From the NCBI GenBank assembly GCA_029238175.1, contig JAQWGO010000077.1, positions 1-63,318 on the forward strand: a stretch of 63,318 nt of DNA, in the 5' to 3' direction. Below are positions 35,366-44,160 of this stretch, in pieces. The notes under the pieces are model-generated. The model saw only the letters and a list, made by a program, of their open reading frames with translations, had not been told where the DNA came from and did not search any database. The first letter of the stretch is position 1. Every line of letters starts with the position of its first letter. The DNA is from Henriciella sp. (GTDB lineage Bacteria; Pseudomonadota; Alphaproteobacteria; Caulobacterales; Hyphomonadaceae). The translations under genes and the position numbers were made by a program.

Positions 35366-36550
35366 ATGACTGATCGTATCAACAAAGCTGACATCGTAAA
35401 TGATGCAGGTAGAGAAACCGGCGTCCTGAATGGACAGACTGCCAACCTTGCCCTTGGCGGTGAGACGGCATCCGGCGATATCATCCTGCGCGACGAAGTT
35501 GGCAAAGACACAGTGCATCTAGATGGCGGCGACGCTAACCTGCGCCTTGGCGGCCATGGGCATAATGCCGATATCGGTATGTATTCTGATGATGGCAAAC
35601 TTCGCATCCACATTGATGGCGGCAAAGCCAATATCTATGCAGGCGGTGAAGGGGCTGGCGGCGACCTAAGCCTGAAGAATACTGACGGTGTCAGCACGGT
35701 TCACCTTGATGGTGGTACAGCCAATCTTCAAATGGGCGGCGGCGGCGCATCTGGCGATATCTCTCTGCTATCTGGCACCCAAGAGCAGACAATCTTCCTT
35801 GATGGTGGTGATGGCAACGCAATTATTGGCGGCGGCGGCTCTAATGGCGACATAGCGGTGGTTAGCGACGACGGTAAAACCCGCATTCACATTGATGGCG
35901 GCAAAGGCAATATCTATGCAGGCGGCAATGGCGCGGGCGGTGATCTTAGCCTGATGAATACTGACGGTGTCGGTACAGTTCATCTGGATGGCGGTACGGC
36001 TAACCTTCAGATGGGCGGCGGCGGCGCGTCGGGTGATATTTCTCTACTCTCTGGCACCCAAGAGCAGACCCTGTTCCTAGACGGCGGCGACGGGAATATT
36101 CGCGTTGGCGGTGGCGGCTCGAACGGTGATGTTGCGCTGTTCAGTGATGATGGCAAAATGCGCATGCATATCGACGGTGGTAGCGCCAATATCTATGCAG
36201 GCGGCGAAGGTGCAGCAGGCGATATCGCGCTGAAAGATAAAGAAGGTAAAACTGTCATCCATCTTGATGCCGGCGAGGGGGTCATCCGGATTAAGGGCAA
36301 GCATGTCTCTACGGCTGACTATGTTTTTGCCGCGGGTTACAATCTGAAACCGCTTGCCGATGTGGAAGCTTTTATTGCCTCTCAGGGGCATCTTCCGGGC
36401 GTTGCCTCTGCGACCGATATGGAAGAGCAAGGTGTTGATTTGAACGCGATGCAGGGTGTGCTTCTGGCCAAGATCGAAGAGCTAACGCTCCACGCGATTG
36501 AGCAAGAAAAGCGTATCGCGGCGCTCGAAGCGAAGCTTGCGACGAACTAA
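35366..36550 (+). CDS. 31-residue-repeat beta-structured protein with tail-fibre-like C-terminus
   Basis: A 394-residue protein. Residues 21-298 are nine tandem copies (one of 30 and eight of 31 residues) of a pattern like hLDGGxANLxxGGxGxxGDI followed by a variable strand. Units repeat in a further three-unit period of 93 residues, with nearly identical copies at HLDGGTANLQMGGGGASGDI. The C-terminus carries YNLKPLADVEAFIASQGHLP and GVASATDMEEQGVDL, then a coiled coil (LLAKIEELTLHAIEQEKRIA), as in phage and Bacteroidota tail-fibre proteins. No signal peptide. A strong AAAGGGGA site supports ATG 35366; the frame opens earlier at 35294. Confidence 0.8.
   Translation: MTDRINKADIVNDAGRETGVLNGQTANLALGGETASGDIILRDEVGKDTVHLDGGDANLRLGGHGHNADIGMYSDDGKLRIHIDGGKANIYAGGEGAGGDLSLKNTDGVSTVHLDGGTANLQMGGGGASGDISLLSGTQEQTIFLDGGDGNAIIGGGGSNGDIAVVSDDGKTRIHIDGGKGNIYAGGNGAGGDLSLMNTDGVGTVHLDGGTANLQMGGGGASGDISLLSGTQEQTLFLDGGDGNIRVGGGGSNGDVALFSDDGKMRMHIDGGSANIYAGGEGAAGDIALKDKEGKTVIHLDAGEGVIRIKGKHVSTADYVFAAGYNLKPLADVEAFIASQGHLPGVASATDMEEQGVDLNAMQGVLLAKIEELTLHAIEQEKRIAALEAKLATN
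35426..36259 (+). repeat. Tandem coding repeat, 93-base unit
   Basis: Nine diverged tandem units of 93 bases (first 90) encode the 31-residue repeats. A higher-order 279-base period is evident: the segments near 35714 and 35993 are almost identical, suggesting a recent three-unit duplication. Confidence 0.85.
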
Positions 36551-36562
36551 GCAGTTTTGGTT

Positions 36563-36595
36563 CCCGGAGGGGCGATCTATGTCGCGCTTCCGGGG
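36563..36595. terminator. Bidirectional hairpin between the repeat protein and TMEM175-like genes
   Basis: An imperfect stem starting CCCGGA and ending TCCGGGG, with an inner GCG/CGC pairing, is followed by CCTATTTT on the plus strand. It lies 13 bases after the repeat gene stop and overlaps the 3' end of the convergent gene. Confidence 0.5.
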
Positions 36596-37305
36596 CCTAT
36601 TTTGGTAGGCTTAAACTTTATTTGGAAGAATACTGCGGCTGGCCAATTTAGAAACATAATCCCTCCAGCGAAGGCTCCCATTGGTGTAAACAATGCGCAA
36701 ACGCAGACCAACATTGCGACGACAACTTCTGATCTTTGTATCCATATCGAGCGTTTGGTCAAAATTCGCTCATCCTCATCGAGACCAAGCATGTCCGCTT
36801 TCTTCAATGCGTGGCTGTAGAGCAGGCTAACAATTGTGAATAATACGGCATATCCGCCGCCAAAGATCCCAACGCCGATTGATGAGTTACGATAGTCCAT
36901 CTCATTTGCGAGCAGGCTAGTAAAATCCCCCGTCATTGAGGCGAGGATAAATCCAAACAGACTGTCGAATATAAACCGCAGCGGATAGGCGAGAAACAGC
37001 ACGACAAGCAGCAGGGCGCTGTTCAAAAATACGACTGTATTGTCGGCCAAACCATAACGCCTGAAAAAGACAAAATGCTGGTTCCAGATCAATAGAAGGA
37101 TCGCGAAGCCAGCGGTCACCGGAATAATCCCGAGCAGGAATGTGATCAGTTCAGAGAATGTCTGCGGCGGTGTTCCGGTGAGTAGAAGCATGCCGAGTGC
37201 TAGCGCAAACACGATATCAGATAGGTTTTCAATTCGGGTTACGTTCTGTCCGCGCCACTCGAATTCTGGATCATGATCCAGATGTTTTGCCACTGTTTCC
37301 CGCAT
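36577..37305 (-). CDS. TMEM175/DUF1211-family channel-like protein
   Basis: A 242-residue protein with about six membrane helices. The first helix contains TRIENLSDIVFALALGML, which matches the R-x-E-x-(F/L)-SD motif of TMEM175 potassium channels. Bacterial forms conduct K+ weakly or are of unknown role. A charged loop (LKKADMLGLDEDERILTK) separates helices 5 and 6. GGAGGG precedes the ATG. It is convergent with the repeat-protein gene, 26 bases apart. Confidence 0.83.
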   Translation of the reverse strand: MRETVAKHLDHDPEFEWRGQNVTRIENLSDIVFALALGMLLLTGTPPQTFSELITFLLGIIPVTAGFAILLLIWNQHFVFFRRYGLADNTVVFLNSALLLVVLFLAYPLRFIFDSLFGFILASMTGDFTSLLANEMDYRNSSIGVGIFGGGYAVLFTIVSLLYSHALKKADMLGLDEDERILTKRSIWIQRSEVVVAMLVCVCALFTPMGAFAGGIMFLNWPAAVFFQIKFKPTKIGPGSAT

Positions 37306-37381
37306 GAATAGCCCTCCATAAGCGCCACACTATCCATTGATTTGAAAAGCAAAAGCCCCGGCACTTAGAATCGCGTGTAAT

Positions 37382-37876
37382 CTAGACTTCCAAGCCCGGG
37401 CTGTATTTCAATACGCCTGAAGGCTTCTCATCTGTGAAAGACAGCCATTGCACCACCTCACTTGGCAGATCGCGGTAGGTGAGGCGTCCATCTCCCACAA
37501 ATCCAAAGCGGCAATAGTAGTTTGGATCACCAATGAGAACGCAACCTTTTGCGCCTAGGCTTTTAATCTGTGCGAGCCCTTTCTTGATTAGGGCGCTGCC
37601 TATGCCAGTCTTTTGCTTTTCAGGGGCGACCGAGACAGGCCCGAGACCGAACCAATTGTCGGAAACGCCTGCAATCGTGACAGGTGAAAACGCGACATGG
37701 CCAACAATCGCTTCTGCTTCGACTGCAACGAGAGAGATCGTCAAATCTCCATCGGCGCGGAGTTTGTTGATACACGCGCCTTCATCTCCGTCACTATACG
37801 GCATGGGGGCGAAGGCTGTCTGTGTCAGCTGATAAATCGCGTCGATATCTGCGTGTATTTCGGGTCTGATATCCAT
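37382..37876 (-). CDS. GNAT family N-acetyltransferase
   Basis: A 164-residue GNAT enzyme. The acetyl-CoA-binding motif A is GLGPVSVAPEKQKTGIGSAL, and motif B lies in GDPNYYCRFGFVG, characteristic of YhbS-like acetyltransferases. The acceptor is unknown. An ATG at 37891 adds five residues, but neither start has a good ribosome site; I choose the one matching the conserved N-terminus (MDIRPEIHADIDAIYQL). It is followed downstream by the TMEM175-like gene on the same strand. Confidence 0.82.
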   Translation of the reverse strand: MDIRPEIHADIDAIYQLTQTAFAPMPYSDGDEGACINKLRADGDLTISLVAVEAEAIVGHVAFSPVTIAGVSDNWFGLGPVSVAPEKQKTGIGSALIKKGLAQIKSLGAKGCVLIGDPNYYCRFGFVGDGRLTYRDLPSEVVQWLSFTDEKPSGVLKYSPGLEV

Positions 37877-37902
37877 GCCTTTTGATAGCATAGAGCATAG
37901 AA

Positions 37903-37930
37903 AAAGCCCGCACTTTTCAGCACGGGCTTT
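37903..37930 (-). terminator. Terminator of the etfBA operon
   Basis: AAAGCCCG / CGGGCTTT with a CACTTTTCAGCA loop, followed on the minus strand by TTTTTCT. It lies 25 bases after the etfA stop. Confidence 0.85.
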
Positions 37931-37954
37931 GTTTGATTGCGTTTTGACTGAAGC

Positions 37955-38884
37955 TTAAAGCGCGTCAGTAAGCTCTGGTACGGCGTTGAACAGGTCGGCG
38001 ACGAGGCCGTAATCTGCAACTTGGAAGATTGGAGCTTCATCATCTTTGTTGATGGCGACGATGATCTTACTGTCTTTCATACCGGCCAAGTGCTGGATCG
38101 CGCCGGAAATGCCGACCGCGATGTAAAGCTCTGGCGCAACGATTTTACCGGTCTGACCGACCTGGTAATCGTTTGGCGCATAACCCGCATCAACCGCAGC
38201 ACGTGAAGCACCGATAGCCGCGCCAAGCTTGTCAGCCAGTGGAACCATCAAACGCTGGAACTCTTCCTCAGAGCCGAGCGCACGGCCGCCAGAGACGACA
38301 GTCTTCGCAGCAGTAAGGTCTGGACGATCTGATTTGACGACTTCTTCAGAAATGAAGGTCGACTTGAATGGACCCGCAGGCGCATCAACAGTTTCAACCG
38401 CAGCAGAACCGCCATCGCCAGCAGGATCAAAAGCCGTACCGCGAACGGTGACAACTTTCTTAGCGTCTGCAGACTTAACCGTCATGATTGCGTTACCAGC
38501 ATAGATCGGACGCACGAATGTGTCCTGACCTTCGATGCCGATAATGTCAGACAGCTGCATCACGTCGAGCTTTGCCGCGATGCGAGGCGTTACGTTTTTA
38601 CCCATGGTTGTGGCCGGCGCGAAGAACGCGTCATAACCATCCATCATAGGAACAACGAGAGATTCCATAGCTTCGGCGAGTTGCTTTTCATAAGCCTCAC
38701 CATCCGCGTGAAGAACTTTACGAACGCCAGCGATTTTCGCGGCCTCCGCTGCAACATCGCCAGCGCCTTTACCAGCAACCAGAACATCAACGTCGCCGCC
38801 AAAGGCGATCGCCGCTGTAACAGTTTTCGCGGTCGCATCGGATAGTGCTGTATTGTCGTGATCAGCAAGTACTAGAACAGCCAT
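37955..38884 (-). CDS. etfA: Electron transfer flavoprotein subunit alpha
   Basis: A 309-residue EtfA. Its C-terminal FAD domain includes [39 protein letters not shown] and [20 protein letters not shown], typical of the group I flavoprotein. With EtfB it carries electrons from acyl-CoA and other dehydrogenases to ETF:quinone oxidoreductase. Its ATG overlaps the last base of the etfB stop (TAATG), so translation is coupled. Confidence 0.95.
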   Translation of the reverse strand: MAVLVLADHDNTALSDATAKTVTAAIAFGGDVDVLVAGKGAGDVAAEAAKIAGVRKVLHADGEAYEKQLAEAMESLVVPMMDGYDAFFAPATTMGKNVTPRIAAKLDVMQLSDIIGIEGQDTFVRPIYAGNAIMTVKSADAKKVVTVRGTAFDPAGDGGSAAVETVDAPAGPFKSTFISEEVVKSDRPDLTAAKTVVSGGRALGSEEEFQRLMVPLADKLGAAIGASRAAVDAGYAPNDYQVGQTGKIVAPELYIAVGISGAIQHLAGMKDSKIIVAINKDDEAPIFQVADYGLVADLFNAVPELTDAL

Positions 38885-39630
38885 TATGCAACTCCCGCAG
38901 CTTTAAGTTTCGCAACGAGCGTTGCAACATCTTCGACCTTCTCACCGGCTTCGCGAACTGGCGGCTCAGTGACTTTAACAACAGTCAGGCGCGGTGCGAT
39001 ATCAACGCCGTAGTCAGACGGCTCTTTCATATCGATCGGCTTTTTCTTGGCCTTCATGATGTTTGGTAGAGACGCATAACGCGGCTCGTTCAAACGAAGG
39101 TCAACGGTGACAATCGCTGGGCCCTCAAGCGCAACAGTCTGTAGACCGCCATCAACTTCGCGGGTCACATTGATCTTGCCGCCATCAGCTTTGACTTCTG
39201 ACGCGAAAGTACCTTGTGGCCAGCCGAGCAGCGCGCCGAGCATTTGACCCGTTTGGTTGCTGTCATCATCAATCGCTTGCTTGCCAAGGATGACCATGTC
39301 TGGATTTTCTTCGCCAACGACTTTGACGAGGAGTTTTGCAACTGCGAGTGGCTCAACCGTCTCGTCTGTCTTGATCAAGATGCCGCGATCTGCGCCCATC
39401 GCAAGCGATGTACGGATCGTTTCCTGAGCCTGTTGTGGACCGACAGAAACGACGACGATTTCGGTAACCGTGCCAGCTTCTTTCATACGAACAGCTTCTT
39501 CGACAGAAATCTCGTCGAATGGGTTCATAGACATTTTTACATTCGCCAGATCGACACCGCTTTGGTCCGATTTAACACGGACTTTCACGTTATAGTCGAT
39601 GACGCGTTTGACGGGCACGAGGACCTTCAT
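38884..39630 (-). CDS. etfB: Electron transfer flavoprotein subunit beta
   Basis: A 248-residue EtfB starting [20 protein letters not shown], with [18 protein letters not shown] and the AMP-binding [14 protein letters not shown] and [20 protein letters not shown] blocks, and the [20 protein letters not shown] recognition-loop signature. The frame opens at a TTG six bases earlier, but AGGAG is spaced for ATG 39630. It is the first gene of etfBA. Confidence 0.96.
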   Translation of the reverse strand: MKVLVPVKRVIDYNVKVRVKSDQSGVDLANVKMSMNPFDEISVEEAVRMKEAGTVTEIVVVSVGPQQAQETIRTSLAMGADRGILIKTDETVEPLAVAKLLVKVVGEENPDMVILGKQAIDDDSNQTGQMLGALLGWPQGTFASEVKADGGKINVTREVDGGLQTVALEGPAIVTVDLRLNEPRYASLPNIMKAKKKPIDMKEPSDYGVDIAPRLTVVKVTEPPVREAGEKVEDVATLVAKLKAAGVA

Positions 39631-39778
39631 CGGCAACTCCTAAAGTTTGATTGCTTTTACCCGGTCGCAGGTAGCGGGGTGAATGTTGAAAAGCAAGGGT
39701 TACGTTGACGTTAGGGTCAATTTAACGCGGGAATTTGAAAGGTGTTTCTACAGTAAGTTGGCCTGATTTCGCTGTCAG

Positions 39779-40828
39779 TTAGAACCCGGCTGACGGCGGT
39801 AGGGCTTCGCTACCTATGGCGAGCACTTTGAAACGCGCGCCCATTTCGGCTGGATCAACTAGTTTCTTGACGCCTTCATACAGCTCTTGGCCTTTTGATG
39901 GCTCTGCTTTTGCGAGCTGGTTCAGGCGTGCCTCTGCCCCGAGCGCCAAGAGGAACTGGCCTTGCGGTGCGGGGCCGGAAACGAGCAGGCCAGATTTCTC
40001 TGCCAGTCGCGCGAGGCGGCCAAAATCGACATCGACAGTGAGGTCGCATTCGCCGGGCATGGCGAGCGGATCAATCTGTCCACCGTCTTTATAGGCGCGC
40101 AATGTATCGCCCGGCGAAACATCGCTTGGGCCATAGTCAATCAGGAGGGCCCGGCCCGTGGTTTGGTCGAGCAGTTTTCTTAGGCCTAGCACCAAAGTTT
40201 CTAAACCAGACTGAACTTCAACCGCGCCTGATCCAATCGCGATTTCATCATCTTCAGCTTCGCTAACGGCCAAGCCGAAAACCAAGTCTTCTGTTGGAGA
40301 AACGCCGACGACGCGTTCGTGCCAGTCATCGCCGACTTTCACAAACTGGCGCGCTGGCAGGCAATCTAACCACTCATTCGAGAGCAGTATGAATGGGTTA
40401 GCGGTTGGAATAGCTTCGATGCCATCCAGAAATGTCGGTTCATAGATGGCTAGCTTTTCGGCAAGCATCGCCCGCAATACGGGGCTAGGTTCAACCAAAT
40501 GCAAGTCAATCGCCGCCGCAAATCCCGGCACGCTGGAGGCGGCGCGCAAGGCATCATTCATGAGTGTGCCGCGCCCCGGTCCGACCTCAACCAAAGAAAT
40601 GCGGCTTGGTGATCCCATCTGTTGCCATTCATGCGCGGCCCAGAGGCCGAGTAGTTCGCCGAATATCTGACTGGTTTCAGGTGCGGTTATAAAGTCCTGC
40701 CCCAAGCCCGGACGCGTGGCATAATAGCCCTGTTTGGGGTCATGCAGACAGGTGTTCATATACGCGCCAACATTCATTGGCCCGCCCGCCCTGATCATTG
40801 AGATGATGCGGTCTTTAAGCGTACTCAC
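39779..40828 (-). CDS. SAM-dependent methyltransferase, MidA/NDUFAF7 family
   Basis: About 349 residues, starting with GTG inside a GTGA overlap with lgt. The N-terminus STLKDRIISMIRAGGPMNVG and YMNTCLHDPKQGYYATRPG, the DFITAPETSQIFGELLGLW block and SAM motif VEVGPGRGTLMNDAL are those of MidA. The mitochondrial homologue methylates an Arg of complex I subunit NDUFS2; a similar role in bacteria is likely but not shown. The open frame to 41053 reads across lgt in another frame and is not coding. Cotranscribed with lgt. Confidence 0.87.
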   Translation of the reverse strand: MSTLKDRIISMIRAGGPMNVGAYMNTCLHDPKQGYYATRPGLGQDFITAPETSQIFGELLGLWAAHEWQQMGSPSRISLVEVGPGRGTLMNDALRAASSVPGFAAAIDLHLVEPSPVLRAMLAEKLAIYEPTFLDGIEAIPTANPFILLSNEWLDCLPARQFVKVGDDWHERVVGVSPTEDLVFGLAVSEAEDDEIAIGSGAVEVQSGLETLVLGLRKLLDQTTGRALLIDYGPSDVSPGDTLRAYKDGGQIDPLAMPGECDLTVDVDFGRLARLAEKSGLLVSGPAPQGQFLLALGAEARLNQLAKAEPSKGQELYEGVKKLVDPAEMGARFKVLAIGSEALPPSAGF

Positions 40829-41775
40829 GCGGCTGGGGTAATCGCTGGCTTGCGCAATGCGTTCCAGACTAGAAACGCTCCGCCGATCCACATTGGAATA
40901 GACAGAATTTGCCCCATCGTGATCCAGTCCGGCAGCCATGTGACGAAGGCATCTGGCTCGCGGAACTGCTCTGCGATTGTTCGGCCGAAACCGTACATGA
41001 GCAGGAATAGGCCTGCGATAAGGCCGGGCCGGCGCAAGGATTTGAAATACCAAACCAGTACAGAAGCAACGATGACGGGAATGAGGCCTTCAAGCACTGC
41101 CTCATAAATCTGGCTTGGATAGCGCGCGACTTCAGCGCCGCTATACACCCATTCACCGTTCGCCCAATCATAGGCCGACGGTGTAGAGCCCGGCACGTAG
41201 CCTTGCGGGAAGATCATGCCGCCAGAACCGCCTTCTGAGACCGGCCGTCCATACAGTTCTGCGTTCACAAAGTTGGCAATCCGAACAAAGAAAATACCGA
41301 AACCAGCGGTGACGCCGCCAATATCAGAAATACTCATCAGCTTCACGCCGCGCTGGCGGGCCACCCATGCAACCGCGAGCGCCACGCCGATCATGCCGCC
41401 ATGAAAGCTCATCCCACCTTCCCATATTCGTAGCAAACGCATTGGGTCAGCGGCGATCTGATCGAAATTATTCGGGATGTCGTAGAAAAAGAGGTAGCCG
41501 AGCCGTCCGCCAAGGATGACACCCAGCGTGGCATAGAAGAGCAGATCATCGATGCCGTCTTTATCGGTCGGCGAGGTTCCGCCCCACAGCGCAGGTCGCT
41601 TAATAAGGGACAAAGCATAGCGCCAAGCCACCATTAAGCCTGCGATATAGCCTAGCGCATACCAACGAACAGGAAACTTGCCGAGGCCCATAAAGCCCAG
41701 ATCAATTTCAAATAGAGCAGGCGACCAGCCCGGAAACGTCATGGCGCCTTCAGCGGCGATAGCGAGTAAACTCAT
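40825..41775 (-). CDS. lgt: Prolipoprotein diacylglyceryl transferase
   Basis: A 316-residue polytopic enzyme that transfers a diacylglyceryl group from phosphatidylglycerol to the lipobox Cys of prolipoproteins. Recognisable blocks are GVILGGRLGYLFFYD, RIWEGGMSFHGGMIG (the essential His) and FVRIANFVNAELYGRP (essential Arg/Asn), and YGFGRTIAEQFREPD. The window encodes at least five lipoproteins as possible substrates. It overlaps MidA by four bases and is divergent from ubiK. Confidence 0.96.
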   Translation of the reverse strand: MSLLAIAAEGAMTFPGWSPALFEIDLGFMGLGKFPVRWYALGYIAGLMVAWRYALSLIKRPALWGGTSPTDKDGIDDLLFYATLGVILGGRLGYLFFYDIPNNFDQIAADPMRLLRIWEGGMSFHGGMIGVALAVAWVARQRGVKLMSISDIGGVTAGFGIFFVRIANFVNAELYGRPVSEGGSGGMIFPQGYVPGSTPSAYDWANGEWVYSGAEVARYPSQIYEAVLEGLIPVIVASVLVWYFKSLRRPGLIAGLFLLMYGFGRTIAEQFREPDAFVTWLPDWITMGQILSIPMWIGGAFLVWNALRKPAITPAA

Positions 41776-41862
41776 GCGGCGGTCTTTCCTATCGGTATTT
41801 CTATCCCCATCTGCTAGGTGGAAAACGAAATGACTTCAAGACGCGCAAAGGATTACCTTGTC

Positions 41863-42099
41863 ATGACTGCTAAAAGCCCGATCCTAGATGACCTCGCTGG
41901 CCTGATGACAGGCGCCATGGGCGCGGCCCGCGCAGCAGGCGAAGAAGTGAAGACAGCAGGCGAGTCGCGCGTCCGCGCCATGATCGCCGATATGGACCTT
42001 GCGAGCCGCGAGGAAGTTGAAGCGTTGAAAGCCATTGCCGTGCAAGCGCTAGAGCACGTCGAAGCGCTTGAAGCGCGGCTTGAGAAGCTCGAAAAGTAA
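41863..42099 (+). CDS. ubiK: UbiK/BMFP-family accessory protein
   Basis: A 78-residue helical protein with ILDDLAGLMTGAMGAARAAG, an AMIADMDLASREEVEALKAI block and a coiled-coil tail (LEHVEALEARLEKLEK), as in the BMFP family that includes E. coli UbiK, needed for ubiquinone synthesis. Earlier in-frame starts at 41818 and 41830 exist; AAAGGA ten bases before ATG 41863 fits the conserved N-terminus best. It sits divergent from lgt, as in other alphaproteobacteria. Confidence 0.82.
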   Translation: MTAKSPILDDLAGLMTGAMGAARAAGEEVKTAGESRVRAMIADMDLASREEVEALKAIAVQALEHVEALEARLEKLEK

Positions 42100-42104
42100 G
42101 CGGG

Positions 42105-42908
42105 TTAGACTTGACCTGTGCGGCGGCGGTGCAGCTGCGCTGGGGTTTCACCTACCAAGGCGGCGGCCTCTCTAATCAAGTGAGATTGATCGTAATAACT
42201 GAGATCGGCGGCTATGCGCGCCCATTCTGGGTTTGCTGATTTGTCTGCTGCAAACTGCGTTCTATGGAACCTGACCGTTCTTGCATAAGCCTTTGGTGAG
42301 AGGCCGATATCGGCTTTGAACTGACGCCTTAGCTGGCGCTCTGACGTGTTTGTTTGCTCTGAAAAACTGGAGATAGGGCGTGCGCCATCGGTTTGGCGAA
42401 TCCAGTGCGCGAGCATGGCGGTATTGCTGAATTGAGTGGATGTCTTCGCAAGCGCGCGGTGCTCTACAAATCTGATCAACTCTGCTGCAAGGTGTTCACT
42501 TTTCGCGCCCGCCTCTGCCAAGCGGCGTAAGCTCTGCAGCTCATCGCCGTGATCAAGCACGATGTCTTGATCTTGAATGTCATCCAATTTCATATCTAAA
42601 ATGCCCGATACACTTTCCGGGTTTAGGCGAATGGCTGTAATTTCGACATTTGAGCTTGGGTGGTTAAGACGTGGCGTTGTTACGGGGCCGAGGATGCAGA
42701 CTTTCACATCCGCAAGCGTGGCATCGTCATTCCACCTTCGTACAACCGCGATGCAGGCCTTCCAGTGAACAGCTAGGATTTGCGCGGACAGGTTCTTATC
42801 TGCGCCGCCATAGGACCATACCGCTTCAGCGGCGCGCGATTGCTGGCGATCAAAGTCAATCCAGCGATATTCGCCTAACGGATCTTGCTGTGTGAATGAC
42901 AAAGACAT
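42105..42908 (-). CDS. AraC-family transcriptional regulator
   Basis: About 267 residues. The C-terminal 100 residues are a double helix-turn-helix AraC domain (TNTSERQLRRQFKADIGLSP, ARIAADLSYYDQSHLIREAA). The N-terminal part has DUF6597-like features, with FTQQDPLGEYRWIDFDRQQ, and could bind a ligand. The ORF opens at 42968. It is transcribed away from the broken LamG-like gene 78 bases to the right, which it may control. Confidence 0.85.
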   Translation of the reverse strand: MSLSFTQQDPLGEYRWIDFDRQQSRAAEAVWSYGGADKNLSAQILAVHWKACIAVVRRWNDDATLADVKVCILGPVTTPRLNHPSSNVEITAIRLNPESVSGILDMKLDDIQDQDIVLDHGDELQSLRRLAEAGAKSEHLAAELIRFVEHRALAKTSTQFSNTAMLAHWIRQTDGARPISSFSEQTNTSERQLRRQFKADIGLSPKAYARTVRFHRTQFAADKSANPEWARIAADLSYYDQSHLIREAAALVGETPAQLHRRRTGQV

Positions 42909-42986
42909 TGCGGGTCCGTTTTTTACAATACGCGTGCAGGAGGTTGTCATACATTCTGGCAAATTCAACCCAATGGAGACATCGAC

Positions 42987-44033
42987 ATGGCCGCAATTTC
43001 AGCTCTTTTAATTGGTTTGTAAGTCGCGACCTCACCGATTGCTTTGAACCAAGCAGAGCTAGTATCGATTACGCATAGTCCCGAATTAGCCGCAGTGCAT
43101 GGCATTACCTGGATCGATGTTCCGGAAATCGAGAATGGCACGGTTGAGGTGGATCTGAAGCTTAGCAAAGGGCGCGGGTTCACTGGACTATTGTTTCGGG
43201 CATCAGATGAAATGAATGGCGAGAAATTCTACTTGCGCCATCATCAGCAAGGTAAACCAGATGCGTGGCAATATCATCCGCGGTATAATGGTCATCAGGC
43301 CTATCAAATCTATCAAGGTGACGGATTTGCTGGCAATACGAACGTGCCGCAGGACGAGTGGATCACCCTGACTTTGGCGTTTTCAGGCGATAATGCGCAA
43401 GTTTCAGTGAATGGCGACGTCATCGCGACAATGGATGATTTGAAGCGCGAGTCGATCAAGGGCCGTATCGGGTTCTGGACCCTGTTCGGCGAACGCAGTA
43501 TCCGCAACATTCGGGTAAGTGAGCAAGTTGACCTTGAGGTTATGAAAGCGGCAGATGAAGACGTTGCCGCTGATCCAAACCTGATCCAATCTTGGCGCGT
43601 TAGTCAGCCGTTTGAGGCGGCGCAGGTGCAATCCTTTATGCAACCAGAAATTATAGGCCCGGTTGTCACCGTGAAGGCGAGCCATCGCGGTATTGCTGAC
43701 CTCAATACGGTTGCGCCGATTGCCGATGATAAGAACACGGTCTTGGCTTCAATAGAGGTGACAAGCGAAACGAAACAAAAGGCAGAGCTTGAGTTTGGAT
43801 TCTCCGATAAAACGGCGGTCTATGTCAATGGAGCGCTGGCCTATCGCGGCGCAGACAAGTTTCGCAGCCGGGATTATCGCTTTCTAGGCACGGTCGGCTT
43901 CTATGACACCGTTACTTTGGATTTGAACGCGGGGCTCAATACGATCTCTGTTGGCGTGTCAGAGAAAGAAGGCGGATGGGCGATTGCGGGGCGGCTGCTC
44001 GCGGATGAGACTGTGAAAGTTGTCTACGACTAA
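42987..44033 (+). pseudogene. LamG-like secreted protein gene with a stop codon in its signal peptide
   Basis: ATG 42987 has a GGAG site eight bases upstream and reads MAAISALLIGL, then TAA (43020-43022), then in the same frame VATSPIALNQAELVS and a full-length ORF of about 330 residues. If the stop were a Leu codon (TTA), the leader would be a good signal peptide. The mature part has a concanavalin-like/3-keto-disaccharide-hydrolase-type domain (FTGLLFRASDEMNGEKFYLR; ITLTLAFSGDNAQVSVNGD; GRIGFWTLFGERSIRNIRVS) and a second beta domain. Translation from TTG 43044 would give a cytoplasmic protein. Either a recent nonsense mutation, a sequencing error or a special start must explain this. Confidence 0.72.
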
Positions 44034-44160
44034 GGTTCTGGATTCTCAGAAGCAGTTTGGGGCAGGCTTGGTTTAGGCAGAACCTGCTCGATTCTTATTC
44101 AGCTCACGGTTCGCTCTTCAAGCTCTGGAAGCATGGCTTGAAAAGCAGAAACGTGAGGCG

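Noticed and set aside
35426-36259. Tandem DNA repeats as a CRISPR array or satellite
   Set aside because: The repeats stay in frame, differ mostly at third codon positions and encode a regular protein pattern, so they are explained by the gene.
40829-41053. N-terminal extension of the MidA-like protein
   Set aside because: It overlaps lgt in another frame; the GTG at 40828 inside the GTGA overlap gives the conserved N-terminus.
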